From a virus, in IMG/VR virus record IMGVR_UViG_3300037248_000070, positions 1-39,816 of that record: a stretch of DNA of 39,816 nt, one strand, 5' to 3'. This document shows positions 12,329-20,254 of the stretch, piece after piece (position 1 is the stretch's first letter; each line of letters opens with the position of its first letter). The notes beneath the pieces are model-generated. The model saw only the letters and a program-made list of their open reading frames with translations. It searched no databases and had not been told where the DNA came from. A program made the translations under genes and the position numbers.

Positions 12329-12649
12329 ATGCAACAGGGATACATGGCCGAGTCGCCGCTCGGCTACGCGCAATCGGGCGCCCTGGCGGCGAGCACCTTA
12401 GTTAGTTCTCTCACTTTCGGAAGCGCGACAGCGGCCGGTATTCCTGCGGGCACTCAGCTGCTCATTATCCAATGCGAGACCGCGGCGGTGCGATGGCGCG
12501 ATGATGGTGTCGCGCCCACGGCCGCCATTGGATATCCGCTGGCGATCGGTCAGGAACTACGATATACCGCCCATGGCCAACAAAATTTAAGGTTCATCGG
12601 CCAGACCGGTACGGCCATTATCGATGTTACTGCGTACGCGGGATCGTGA
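12329..12649 (+). CDS. Putative virion-associated protein, 106 aa
   Basis: A beta-rich protein with AAVRWRDDGVAPTAAIGYPL, then FIGQTGTAIIDVTAY at the end. This pattern occurs in small proteins of phage head/tail regions and is thought to be a beta-sandwich. ATG follows the Tad2-like stop by one base. It probably belongs to the virion, with exact place unknown. Confidence 0.6.
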   Translation: MQQGYMAESPLGYAQSGALAASTLVSSLTFGSATAAGIPAGTQLLIIQCETAAVRWRDDGVAPTAAIGYPLAIGQELRYTAHGQQNLRFIGQTGTAIIDVTAYAGS

Positions 12650-12650
12650 T

Positions 12651-13571
12651 ATGGAGACTACATATTCTCCTCAAATCCCTACCCAGGTTCAGACATTCAC
12701 CACCAATGGAACTTGGATAAACCCTTATCCCATCGGCACATTTGCCAGAATCATCTGCATAGGTCCTGCCGGGGGCGGCGGTTCTGGAGCATCCGTTGGA
12801 CCGGGTACTGTATGCTCTGGGGGAGGCGCGGGAGGAGGCGGATTATTCGGGGAAGCGACGATGCCGTTGGCTGCACTACCGGCTACATGCGTAGTAACTG
12901 TGCCCACTGGCGGTGCGGGCGGCGCATCTGTCACCGGAGGAAATGGTAATTCCGGTTCGATGCCATCTGGTAACACGGTATTCGACCAATTCGTCATTGG
13001 CTTCGCTGGCGGGGCCGGGGTTGGGGGTTTGTCCGCCTCAAGTAGCGGCGGCGGCGGCGGCGCGGGAATATCAGGAGCAGGCGGCTCAGCTACAGGATCC
13101 TCTGGAGGGGCAGCAGGTCCTGGAGGCGGCACAATCGGGGGCGGGGGAGCAGCACTTCCTCCAGCAAGCGGACTCGTTGCAGGGGCGGGGGGTGCCGGAT
13201 GTTCCTCAGGTGGAGCAGGAAATCCCGGTGGCAATGCTGGCTACGGGGGTGCCGGAGGTGGGTCAGGGGCGGGATTAGCAGCAGTACCAGTCTCGCAAAA
13301 TGGCGGTAACGGCGGATATACCCCCTGCACATCGACCGATATCCAAGCTATGGGAGGGGCGGGTGCCGGCCCAAATGGCACGAATGATGTGGCATACGTC
13401 TGCGGATCTGCCGGAGCTGGCGGTGCCTCCAGTGCAACCGGCGCAGGATTTGCAGGGGGTAATGGCGCTATTGGATGCGGGGGTGGGGGTGGAGGCAGCT
13501 CAATTGCGACACAGCCCTCTGGCGCCGGTGGAAACGGCGGCAATGGCCTATGTGTCGTCTGCGTGTGGTAG
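12651..13571 (+). CDS. Gly-rich adhesin-like protein (fibre-tip type), 306 aa
   Basis: Residues about 10-40 (QVQTFTTNGTWINPYPIGTF, then ARIICIGPAGGGG) form the short beta module seen before phage Gly-rich domains. The rest is dominated by GGxG and GAGG runs, as in polyglycine-helix sandwiches of phage receptor-binding tips. The same architecture is encoded at 32622-33248. The start ATG follows the upstream stop directly. Location between terminase and portal is odd for a receptor-binding protein; a head-surface or alternative adhesin is possible. The antisense strand is also open (Pro-rich), a shadow. Confidence 0.7.
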   Translation: METTYSPQIPTQVQTFTTNGTWINPYPIGTFARIICIGPAGGGGSGASVGPGTVCSGGGAGGGGLFGEATMPLAALPATCVVTVPTGGAGGASVTGGNGNSGSMPSGNTVFDQFVIGFAGGAGVGGLSASSSGGGGGAGISGAGGSATGSSGGAAGPGGGTIGGGGAALPPASGLVAGAGGAGCSSGGAGNPGGNAGYGGAGGGSGAGLAAVPVSQNGGNGGYTPCTSTDIQAMGGAGAGPNGTNDVAYVCGSAGAGGASSATGAGFAGGNGAIGCGGGGGGSSIATQPSGAGGNGGNGLCVVCVW

Positions 13572-13576
13572 CGTAA

Positions 13577-16120
13577 ATGGCCCGCATTGTCATGCCCGAT
13601 GGCTCGCCGGCCAAGCGCTTGAAAAAGCGCGGGACAGAGGATCAGTGGGCATCGCCCAACCCGCATCCAGGACTACAACTCACTCCAGTCGTCGCGTGGC
13701 TCAAAGACGAAATCGACACCCATGAACGTATCTTCGATAATTTTTTGCGTCGAGGCCGAAAGATCCTCAAAAAGTATCGAGATGTGCGCAGTCCACGAGA
13801 AGACGCCATTACTCGCTATAACATCCTGTGGGCGAATATCCAGACGCGTCTGCCCGCGCTGTATGCACGCAATCCTAAGCCGATTGTTGAACGGCGATAC
13901 AAGGATCGCGACCCTATCGGACGCACGGCGGCGGAGATCCTGGAGAGGTCGATTGAATACACCCTTGATAATGTCAACGACTTTTTCTATTTGATGAGGT
14001 TAGCCATCCAGGACTATGAGCTACCTGGAATGGCCTGTGTTTGGGTTAGATACGAGCCGCACTTCCACAAGCCCGAGACGCCATCGGCGAAAGACGAGGG
14101 CGCCGACCCAGGCGAACAGAACGAGGAAACCAAGGTCGAAGGCGCGGCCGTCACCTCGGACCAGGAGGACGAGGTTCAGGAGGAGCAGCTCAAGTACGAG
14201 GAGACCATCATTGACTACGTCTCCTGGGAGGACATGGGTTGGTCCTGGGCGCGCACCTGGCAGGAAGTCAGGTTGCTTTGGAAGCGCGCCTACATGGACC
14301 GCGACGAGCTGCGAGAGCGGTTCTCAGATCTGAGTGAGGAGGAGATTATGCAGATCCCACTCGACTGGTCCCCGAAGAATCTCACTGATACTCAGATCCG
14401 CATCACGCGCAAAAAGGCCGTGGTCTACGAGGTCCACGACAAGAAGGAGCGCAAACGATACTGGCTAGTGAAGAACTTCCCGAAGCTGCTCGACAAGCGG
14501 GATGACGACCTTGGACTGCATCGATTCTTCCCCTGCCCTCGGCCCTTGATGGCCAATGCGCTCAGTGACGAGTTGCTACCGACACCGAATTACACCTTCT
14601 ATCAGGATCAGGCGAACGAGATCGATGAGCTGTCGACTCGTATCGTGGCTATCTCGAAGGCGCTCAAAGTGGCGGGAGTTAGAGATGCGTCGGCGGAAGC
14701 GTTGGATCGTCTTCTTTCGGAAGGCGTGGAAAACCAACTGGTTCCGGTGAGCGGCTGGGCCGCGATGAAGGACAAGGGAGGGCTGGCGGGCTCGTTCGAG
14801 CTGCTACCCCTGCAGGAGATCGCCGAGACCCTCTCTCAGCTGCGTGAGCAGAGACAGAGTTTAATTGAGGATGTCTATCAACTCACTGGTATTGCCGACA
14901 TCGTGCGCGGCTTCAGCGATCCCAACGAGACTGCCACCGCCCAGGAGATTAAGGGAAACTTCAGCATCCTGCGCATCCAGGACGCACAGACGGAGGTTCA
15001 GCGTTTCGCCCGTGACACGATCAGGATCGTGGGCGAGATTGTCGCCGGCTATGACATCGACACCCTCAAGCAGATCAGTGGAGTCAAGCTCCTCACTAAC
15101 GCCGAAAAGCAACAGCTGCAGCTCCAACTCCAGTTACAGCAGGCCGCTGCTCAGGCTTCCCAAGCCGCTCAGCAGGGACAGCCAGGGCAGGCCGGTGCGC
15201 CAGGATCTGCGCCTGCGAATCCTGCACAACCAGGGGGTGGTCAGGGCTCAGCCCCGGGGATGATGCACCCTGGCGCGCCACCGAGCGGGATGGCCACGGC
15301 TCCCGGGCAAGCCCCGCCGTCTCCCGAGAAACTGGCGCTGCTCGAGCTTCCGACCTGGGAAGAGATTGAGCAACTGCTGCGGAACCCCGTGCATCGCGAG
15401 TTCAGACTAGACATCGAGACGGACAGCACCATCCGCATGGACGACGACGCCGAGAAGAACTCGCGCGTCGAGCTGGTCACTGCAGTCGGCGGATTCCTCG
15501 ACAAGGCCATCATGGCCGGTAGCACTGCGCCGGAGATTATTCCGATGCTCGGCGAGCTGATGATGTTCGCCATCCGGTCATTTAAGTCGGCGCGCCCCAT
15601 CGAGCAGGCCTTCGAGGACGCCATGGACGCGCTGCAGAAGTCGGCCAGCCAGCCCAAGGGGCCTCCGCCAGAGGTGCAGAAGGCGATGGCCGAAGGGCAA
15701 GTCAAGCTCACCATCGCCGCGCAGCAAGCCAAGCTGGACGCGCAGATCGCCCAGGCCAAGCAGCAAGCAGAGGCCCAGCAGGAATCGGTCAAGAATCAGA
15801 TGGAGCAGGTCCGCGCTGACCACGATTTGCAGATGCAGGCCAATCTTGAGGCACATAAGGCTCAGCTGAAAGCATCAAGCGACATGCAGATCCAGGAGAT
15901 GAAGAATCGCTTCGAGGCTGAAAAGGTGCAGTTCGAGGTCGCAGCGAAGATCCATATTGCCCAGATGGAGGCGCATGTGAAGCTGAACGAGAAGCGCATG
16001 GACCTCGATCACCAGGGCGAGCAGCACGACCAGGACCTTCACCACCAGGCCCAGGAGGGGGAGAAACAGAGGCAGCACGAGAAGTCGATGCCGAAGGCCA
16101 ATGGACATGCCAAAGAGTGA
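13577..16120 (+). CDS. Portal protein (P22-like), 847 aa
   Basis: The N-terminal 480 residues carry the portal core, including ITRYNILWANIQTRLPALYA (about 76-95) and VYQLTGIADIVRGFSDPNET near 435-454. A Gln/Pro/Gly-rich insert (about 515-590) separates it from a helical segment. From about 700 to the end is a long Gln/Lys/Glu coiled coil with His-rich tail, as in P22-like portals with a barrel. It forms the dodecameric DNA channel at the capsid vertex and docks terminase. Length is large but normal for this class. It lies upstream of scaffold and coat as expected. Confidence 0.93.
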   Translation: MARIVMPDGSPAKRLKKRGTEDQWASPNPHPGLQLTPVVAWLKDEIDTHERIFDNFLRRGRKILKKYRDVRSPREDAITRYNILWANIQTRLPALYARNPKPIVERRYKDRDPIGRTAAEILERSIEYTLDNVNDFFYLMRLAIQDYELPGMACVWVRYEPHFHKPETPSAKDEGADPGEQNEETKVEGAAVTSDQEDEVQEEQLKYEETIIDYVSWEDMGWSWARTWQEVRLLWKRAYMDRDELRERFSDLSEEEIMQIPLDWSPKNLTDTQIRITRKKAVVYEVHDKKERKRYWLVKNFPKLLDKRDDDLGLHRFFPCPRPLMANALSDELLPTPNYTFYQDQANEIDELSTRIVAISKALKVAGVRDASAEALDRLLSEGVENQLVPVSGWAAMKDKGGLAGSFELLPLQEIAETLSQLREQRQSLIEDVYQLTGIADIVRGFSDPNETATAQEIKGNFSILRIQDAQTEVQRFARDTIRIVGEIVAGYDIDTLKQISGVKLLTNAEKQQLQLQLQLQQAAAQASQAAQQGQPGQAGAPGSAPANPAQPGGGQGSAPGMMHPGAPPSGMATAPGQAPPSPEKLALLELPTWEEIEQLLRNPVHREFRLDIETDSTIRMDDDAEKNSRVELVTAVGGFLDKAIMAGSTAPEIIPMLGELMMFAIRSFKSARPIEQAFEDAMDALQKSASQPKGPPPEVQKAMAEGQVKLTIAAQQAKLDAQIAQAKQQAEAQQESVKNQMEQVRADHDLQMQANLEAHKAQLKASSDMQIQEMKNRFEAEKVQFEVAAKIHIAQMEAHVKLNEKRMDLDHQGEQHDQDLHHQAQEGEKQRQHEKSMPKANGHAKE

Positions 16121-16134
16121 ACCTTTAGCGCGGC

Positions 16135-16146
16135 AGTGATACAGTC
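16135..16146 (+). promoter_or_regulatory. AGTGATACAGTC element, copy 2 (possible extended -10)
   Basis: Identical 12-mer to 8848-8859, here in the 44-nt gap between portal and the FmdB-like gene, about 20 bp before that gene's start. Again TGATACAGT reads as an extended -10 without a good -35. It could boost transcription of the scaffold and coat genes. Confidence 0.4.
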
Positions 16147-16164
16147 CGTTTCAGGGGTAAATCA

Positions 16165-16542
16165 ATGCCAACGTATGTCTGGAACTGCGATGAGTGCGGC
16201 GAAATCGAGGTTTTTCGCTCGATGTCGGACTATCGCGTGCCGCCGGACCATCCACACCCCGTCACGCGCGTCATTTCACCCTGCGTCGGCATCGGCGACA
16301 TCAAGCCCTACATCGCGGCCGGTGGCGACATGGCCGGCAAGCCGATCACGAGCAGGGATCAGCATCTCAAGTTTCTCAAGCGCAACCGGCTGGTGGAACT
16401 GGGTGATGCGCCGATCAAGCCCACCCGTGAGATGCGCCGCACCGTCACCAAGAAAGGGGTGCGCGAGAGTTTAAAGGCCGCGATCGCGAAGCACACTGTG
16501 CCGGATACGCGGCGCGGGGGGCTAAGGGAGCGCAATGGGTAG
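16165..16542 (+). CDS. FmdB-type zinc-ribbon protein, 125 aa
   Basis: MPTYVWNCDECGEIEVFRSM is the typical FmdB/putative regulatory zinc-ribbon start, but the second cysteine pair is reduced to a single Cys (SPCVG). The C-terminal two thirds are basic and probably helical. Such genes often occur between portal and scaffold in short-tailed phages. Metal binding may be weak. Function unknown. AGGGG lies about 8 nt before the ATG. Confidence 0.7.
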   Translation: MPTYVWNCDECGEIEVFRSMSDYRVPPDHPHPVTRVISPCVGIGDIKPYIAAGGDMAGKPITSRDQHLKFLKRNRLVELGDAPIKPTREMRRTVTKKGVRESLKAAIAKHTVPDTRRGGLRERNG

Positions 16543-17161
16543 CGTCCGCGAGGAGCTTCAGGCCGCGTTCGCCGAGAAGAAGGACCGTGACGCGCCCGGC
16601 CCGAAGCGCCCTGTCGTCGACTATCCCCGCGACAAGGACGGCATATTCATCCAGCCGGCGGTGCTGACTCCGAAGCTGGCCATTCAGGTCGATCACAACC
16701 GCATGCGGGCCTCGAAGAAGGGGCAGTACGCGGATGAGTTCTGCGGCGACACGCATACGCTGGATGACAAGGGCGATTACAACTGCGGGCGCTGCAACCA
16801 ACGTCAGGGCAACATCTGCCTGCTGGTGTATGACGATGGCAAGGAGGAAGACGGCAACGGCAATTACCCTTTCCTGATCATAAACCTACTGTATGGCAGC
16901 TGCGGCCTGTGGGAGCGCATCGATGTAGGCGATCCCGAGCTGAGCGGGCCGCGAGTACCTGCCTCGGTCGCTAACTACGGCGTGCGCAAAGGCGGCTCCC
17001 CCGGCCACGTCTTCGGCTGCCACGAGTGCTGGAAGAAAAAGCCCACGCTGTGGAAGATAGTCGATGGACGAGTCTTCTGGTGCGGCGACTGGGCGACAAC
17101 CGTACAACACAACTCCTGCTGCACCACAAACGGCGCACCGACCGTTGGGGATGAGAGCTGA
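16535..17161 (+). CDS. Cysteine-rich protein of unknown function, 208 aa
   Basis: Eleven cysteines in clusters (FCGD, NCGRC, NIC, SCG, GCHEC, WCGD, SCC) between about residue 70 and 198 point to several metal sites or disulfides. The N-terminus is charged (REELQAAFAEKKDRD). The CxxC, then C, then GxCG arrangement faintly recalls high-potential iron-sulfur proteins, but the spacing does not fit. It overlaps the previous gene by 8 nt and is coupled to the scaffold gene. I do not recognise the family. Confidence 0.7.
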   Translation: MGSVREELQAAFAEKKDRDAPGPKRPVVDYPRDKDGIFIQPAVLTPKLAIQVDHNRMRASKKGQYADEFCGDTHTLDDKGDYNCGRCNQRQGNICLLVYDDGKEEDGNGNYPFLIINLLYGSCGLWERIDVGDPELSGPRVPASVANYGVRKGGSPGHVFGCHECWKKKPTLWKIVDGRVFWCGDWATTVQHNSCCTTNGAPTVGDES

Positions 17162-18330
17162 TGGCTGAGCGCACACAAGAAGACGAAGTCGTCGCAGACG
17201 ACACGCCAGAACCGAAAGAGCGTAGCATCCGCGAGGAGATAGAGGCTGCGCGCGATGAGATCAATGCGCGGGAGGAGAGCGGAGATGGCAGCGGGAGCGA
17301 GCGACTACGCGAGGTGGATGGCGTCTCCGGAAGGGGCGAGAGCAACTCTGCAGAAGTACAGGCATCCAATACAGGGCGAGTCAGGGGAGCAGATGGAAAG
17401 TTCTCCAGAACCGACGAGTCAGCAGGTAAAGCTGATACAGGCGTTCAATCAAGTCCTGTGGGTGGAGACCCAAAACCCGCCGAAGTAACCCTACCCGCCC
17501 CCCAAAGCTGGAGCGCCCAAGAAAAGCAGCTCTGGTCGCAGCTCCCGCCCGCAGCGCAGCAGATCGTCGCGCGCCGCGAACAGGAAGCCCACCGCCGCAT
17601 CACCGAGCATGACGAGATCCGCGGCGTCGGCAATCAGTTTATGCAGGCCGCGAACGAATTCGCGCCGATGATACAGGCTCGCGGCGGAAACCCCGTCGGC
17701 CTGTTCCGAGAAGTGCTCGGCATCATCAACCAGATTCACAACTCCGACCCGGGCAATCGCGCGAATATCTTTCGCCAGCTGGCCGCCCAGAACGGAGTCG
17801 ATTTGCGGGCACTGGGGATGCAACCCCAGCAGTCCGGCGCTCAGCCTCAAAACCCACAGCAGCACAACGTTCCCATTGACCAGCTCGTACAGCGCGCGGT
17901 CAACGAACAGTTCCAGGCTCGCCAGCGGGCCGAGGCGCAGCAGCGCGAACAAGCGGAGATGCAAGCGGTCAACAGCGAAGTCGAAGCCTTTCGCTCGAAA
18001 CTCGATGCCAACGGCCAACCGGCCTTTCCCCACTTCGAAACAGTGAACGGCCTCATGGCCGCCATCCTGTCGGCGGGGAATGCAACGACGCTCGAAGAAG
18101 CCTATCAACTCGCCGTCAAGGCTCATCCCGAGACGTCCAAAGCGATCGAGCAGCAGGCACAGGCCGCCGCTCAGGCAGCGGAGGACAAGCGACGCAAGGC
18201 AGAAGCCGCGCGCCGCAAGAGTGGATCACTGCGCACGGGCGCCGGCTCACCCACGGTAGCCAATGGCAAGGACCGCTCCATTCGCGATGAATTGAAAGCC
18301 GCCTGGGACGATGCCCGGGGGCGCATCTAA
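17161..18330 (+). CDS. Scaffolding-like protein, 389 aa
   Basis: Acidic disordered N-terminus (1-115), then LPAPQSWSAQEKQLWSQLPP (about 110-129) and ARREQEAHRRITEHDEIRG, a block common in phage scaffold proteins upstream of coat genes. A Gln-rich middle and helical C-terminus ending RDELKAAWDDARGR follow. It would assemble the coat into procapsids and then leave. Position immediately before the coat gene supports this. Confidence 0.82.
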   Translation: MAERTQEDEVVADDTPEPKERSIREEIEAARDEINAREESGDGSGSERLREVDGVSGRGESNSAEVQASNTGRVRGADGKFSRTDESAGKADTGVQSSPVGGDPKPAEVTLPAPQSWSAQEKQLWSQLPPAAQQIVARREQEAHRRITEHDEIRGVGNQFMQAANEFAPMIQARGGNPVGLFREVLGIINQIHNSDPGNRANIFRQLAAQNGVDLRALGMQPQQSGAQPQNPQQHNVPIDQLVQRAVNEQFQARQRAEAQQREQAEMQAVNSEVEAFRSKLDANGQPAFPHFETVNGLMAAILSAGNATTLEEAYQLAVKAHPETSKAIEQQAQAAAQAAEDKRRKAEAARRKSGSLRTGAGSPTVANGKDRSIRDELKAAWDDARGRI

Positions 18331-18348
18331 ACCTTTTCGGGAGTTATC

Positions 18349-19332
18349 ATGGCACTGATCAACCCTTCAGCCACGATGACGGAAATCGTGACCACGACCC
18401 TGCGCAACCGCACGGGTAAGTTGGCCGACAACGTCACCAAAAACAACGCGCTGCTCTATCGATTGCGGGCACGCGGCCGCGTCAAGCCGGTCTCCGGTGG
18501 TCGCACCATCGTCCAGGAATTGAACTACCAGGAGAATGGCACCTACAAGCGCTACTCCGGGTACGAAGTTCTCAACATCAGCCCATCCGACGTGTTCACG
18601 GGAGCCGAGTATAACTATGCGCAGGCCGCTGTCGCTGTCTCCATCTCGGGCCTCGAGATGCTGCAGAACTCCGGCGAAGAGGCCATCATCGACCTGTTGG
18701 AAGGGCGCATCGAGAACGCCGAGCAGACCCTAACCAACAACGTTGCCCTCGACATCTACTCGAATGGTACTGCTGATGGCGGACGGCAGATTGGTGGGTT
18801 GCAGCTGCTTGTCTCCGCGACACCTTCGTCGGGCATTGTCGGCGGTATAGACCCGTCAGTTTGGCAGTTCTGGAGGAATGTCTTCTTCAGCGGCCTGACC
18901 ACTGGCGGCGCGGCTGTCTCGACAGCCACGATTCAGACCTACATGAACCGCGTCTACCTGCAGTTGGTGCGCGGTGCCGATGCGCCGGATCTGATCGTGG
19001 CCGACAACAACTTCTACCGCTACTACCTGGAGAGCATGCAGGCGCTCCAGCGTGTCGGCGATGAGGATCTAGCTGAGCTCGGCTTCCAGACCTTGAAGTA
19101 CATGAACTGCGACGTGGTGCTGGACGGAGGCTTCGGTGGAGGCGCGCCGACGAACACGATGTTCTTTCTGAACACGAAGTACCTGTTCTTCAGGCCCCAC
19201 CAGGATCGAAACTTCGCGCCCCTCGGGGACGAGCGTTTTGCGGTCAACCAGGATGCGATGGTCAAGCTCGTCGGCTTCGCCGGCAACATGACCACCTCGA
19301 ATCGCTTCCTCCAGGGCCTGTTGGCCGCGTAA
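18349..19332 (+). CDS. Major capsid (coat) protein, 327 aa
   Basis: Begins MALINPSATMTEIVTTTLRN and has GGRTIVQELNYQENGTYKRY (about 50-69) and TNNVALDIYSNGTADGGRQI (about 127-146), a pattern common to phage coat proteins of HK97 fold encoded after scaffold. The C-terminal part (FFRPHQDRNFAPLGDERFAV) is also typical. Strong ribosome site (GGGAG) and codon regularity fit a highly expressed gene. Confidence 0.9.
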   Translation: MALINPSATMTEIVTTTLRNRTGKLADNVTKNNALLYRLRARGRVKPVSGGRTIVQELNYQENGTYKRYSGYEVLNISPSDVFTGAEYNYAQAAVAVSISGLEMLQNSGEEAIIDLLEGRIENAEQTLTNNVALDIYSNGTADGGRQIGGLQLLVSATPSSGIVGGIDPSVWQFWRNVFFSGLTTGGAAVSTATIQTYMNRVYLQLVRGADAPDLIVADNNFYRYYLESMQALQRVGDEDLAELGFQTLKYMNCDVVLDGGFGGGAPTNTMFFLNTKYLFFRPHQDRNFAPLGDERFAVNQDAMVKLVGFAGNMTTSNRFLQGLLAA

Positions 19333-19342
19333 GGAGAGACAT

Positions 19343-20140
19343 ATGGGAATCATCACACTCAAAGCAACCCCGGTCTCACCGTTCGCGTCACAGACCTACG
19401 TGCCTCCGGGGTTTCCGACCACGGCGACCAATGGCGTGGCCTATAACTGGGTAGCTCAGAACAACCAGCTGGGCGACTACGATATCGGGCGCGTCTGGGC
19501 GGATCTGCCCGGCCCCTATGCCGGCTTCAACACCGTCTTTCTGAAGCCTGAGTCGGCGGCGACCACTGCGGGAACCGCCACGAGCCCGGTTCTACCGGCC
19601 CCGATCTTCGCAGCGACCCCAGGTCAGATCATCACGGCGTACGAGCCGACGCTGGGATGGGGCGAGTTCATCGCGTTACGCAATCCGGTATCGAACGCGC
19701 TACCGGTGGGAACATTGGTGCAGTGGGACGCCACGTACTCGATCACGACGGTTCCGGCGAAGGGCACGAGCCAGAAGACGAGCGTGCCGGTGGCGGTGGC
19801 GGTGTCGAGCGCGGCGGTCGGTACGACCTCCCAGGCTCTCACGCAGGGTACCGTATTCCCGATCACCCCGCTCTATGACGGCTCCGGCTTGGCGTCCCAG
19901 GCCAACCAGATCACGGTCGCGTGGTACCAGATCAGCGGGCGCGCCTGGACGCTGAAGACGGCGGTGCAGATCACGCCGAACACGGCGGGGTACATCTCGG
20001 GCACTGCGGGTCGTATCTACGGTACGGCATCGGCCGGCGGTGCGATCCTGGGGAGTCGGCTCGCGACTTCCACGACTACCTCCACCCAGAGCTTGGTGCT
20101 GGTCTACTATCCCAATCACGGCCAGCTTGAGGGTACCTGA
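19343..20140 (+). CDS. Capsid-associated/decoration-type protein, 265 aa
   Basis: A Thr/Ala/Gly/Val-rich beta protein without helices or cysteines, directly after the coat gene with GGAGA before its ATG. N-terminus ITLKATPVSPFASQTYVPPG and regular beta repeats suggest a capsid-decorating or spike protein. It could be a target for the glycosyltransferase fusion encoded next, which is only inference from adjacency and Ser/Thr richness. Confidence 0.6.
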   Translation: MGIITLKATPVSPFASQTYVPPGFPTTATNGVAYNWVAQNNQLGDYDIGRVWADLPGPYAGFNTVFLKPESAATTAGTATSPVLPAPIFAATPGQIITAYEPTLGWGEFIALRNPVSNALPVGTLVQWDATYSITTVPAKGTSQKTSVPVAVAVSSAAVGTTSQALTQGTVFPITPLYDGSGLASQANQITVAWYQISGRAWTLKTAVQITPNTAGYISGTAGRIYGTASAGGAILGSRLATSTTTSTQSLVLVYYPNHGQLEGT

Positions 20141-20157
20141 GGTATGATCATATGTAT

Positions 20158-20249
20158 CCCAGGCGCCCCTCAGGGCATAGGCAACGATTCTCTTTCGCGC
20201 AAGCCGCGGAGAATCGAAGCTAATCCAAACTGATCAACTGGAGCCTGGG
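20158..20249 (+). promoter_or_regulatory. Structured RNA leader (three-stem junction) before the glycosyltransferase fusion
   Basis: Outer stem CCCAGGC (20158-20164) pairs with GCCTGGG (20243-20249). Inside are hairpin GCCC-CTCA-GGGC (20165-20176) and a strong hairpin: 8 bp CGATTCTC (20185-20192) with GAGAATCG (20209-20216), extended after a TTT bulge by CGCG/CGCG and a 5-nt loop. The Shine-Dalgarno GGAG (20240-20243) abuts the outer stem, so folding could control translation of the ATG at 20255. A palindrome TATGATCATA lies at 20143-20152. There is no T-arm, so not a tRNA. A riboswitch or protein-bound leader is possible; the ligand is unknown. Confidence 0.55.
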
Positions 20250-20254
20250 TTCAT

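Noticed and set aside
12725-13234. Pro-rich antisense ORF over the Gly-rich gene
   Set aside because: Gly codons read in reverse give Pro/Ala; no start signals and opposite to the operon.
15241-15792. Long minus-strand ORF over the portal gene
   Set aside because: Ser/Ala/Cys-rich antisense of a Gln/Ala/Glu coiled coil; opposite to the operon.
16535-17161. High-potential iron-sulfur protein identity
   Set aside because: The CxxC pair fits but the spacing to the next cysteines does not; left as unknown.
20158-20249. tRNA-like cloverleaf
   Set aside because: The outer stem has 7 bp, but there is no T-loop consensus, no correct D/anticodon arms and no CCA context.
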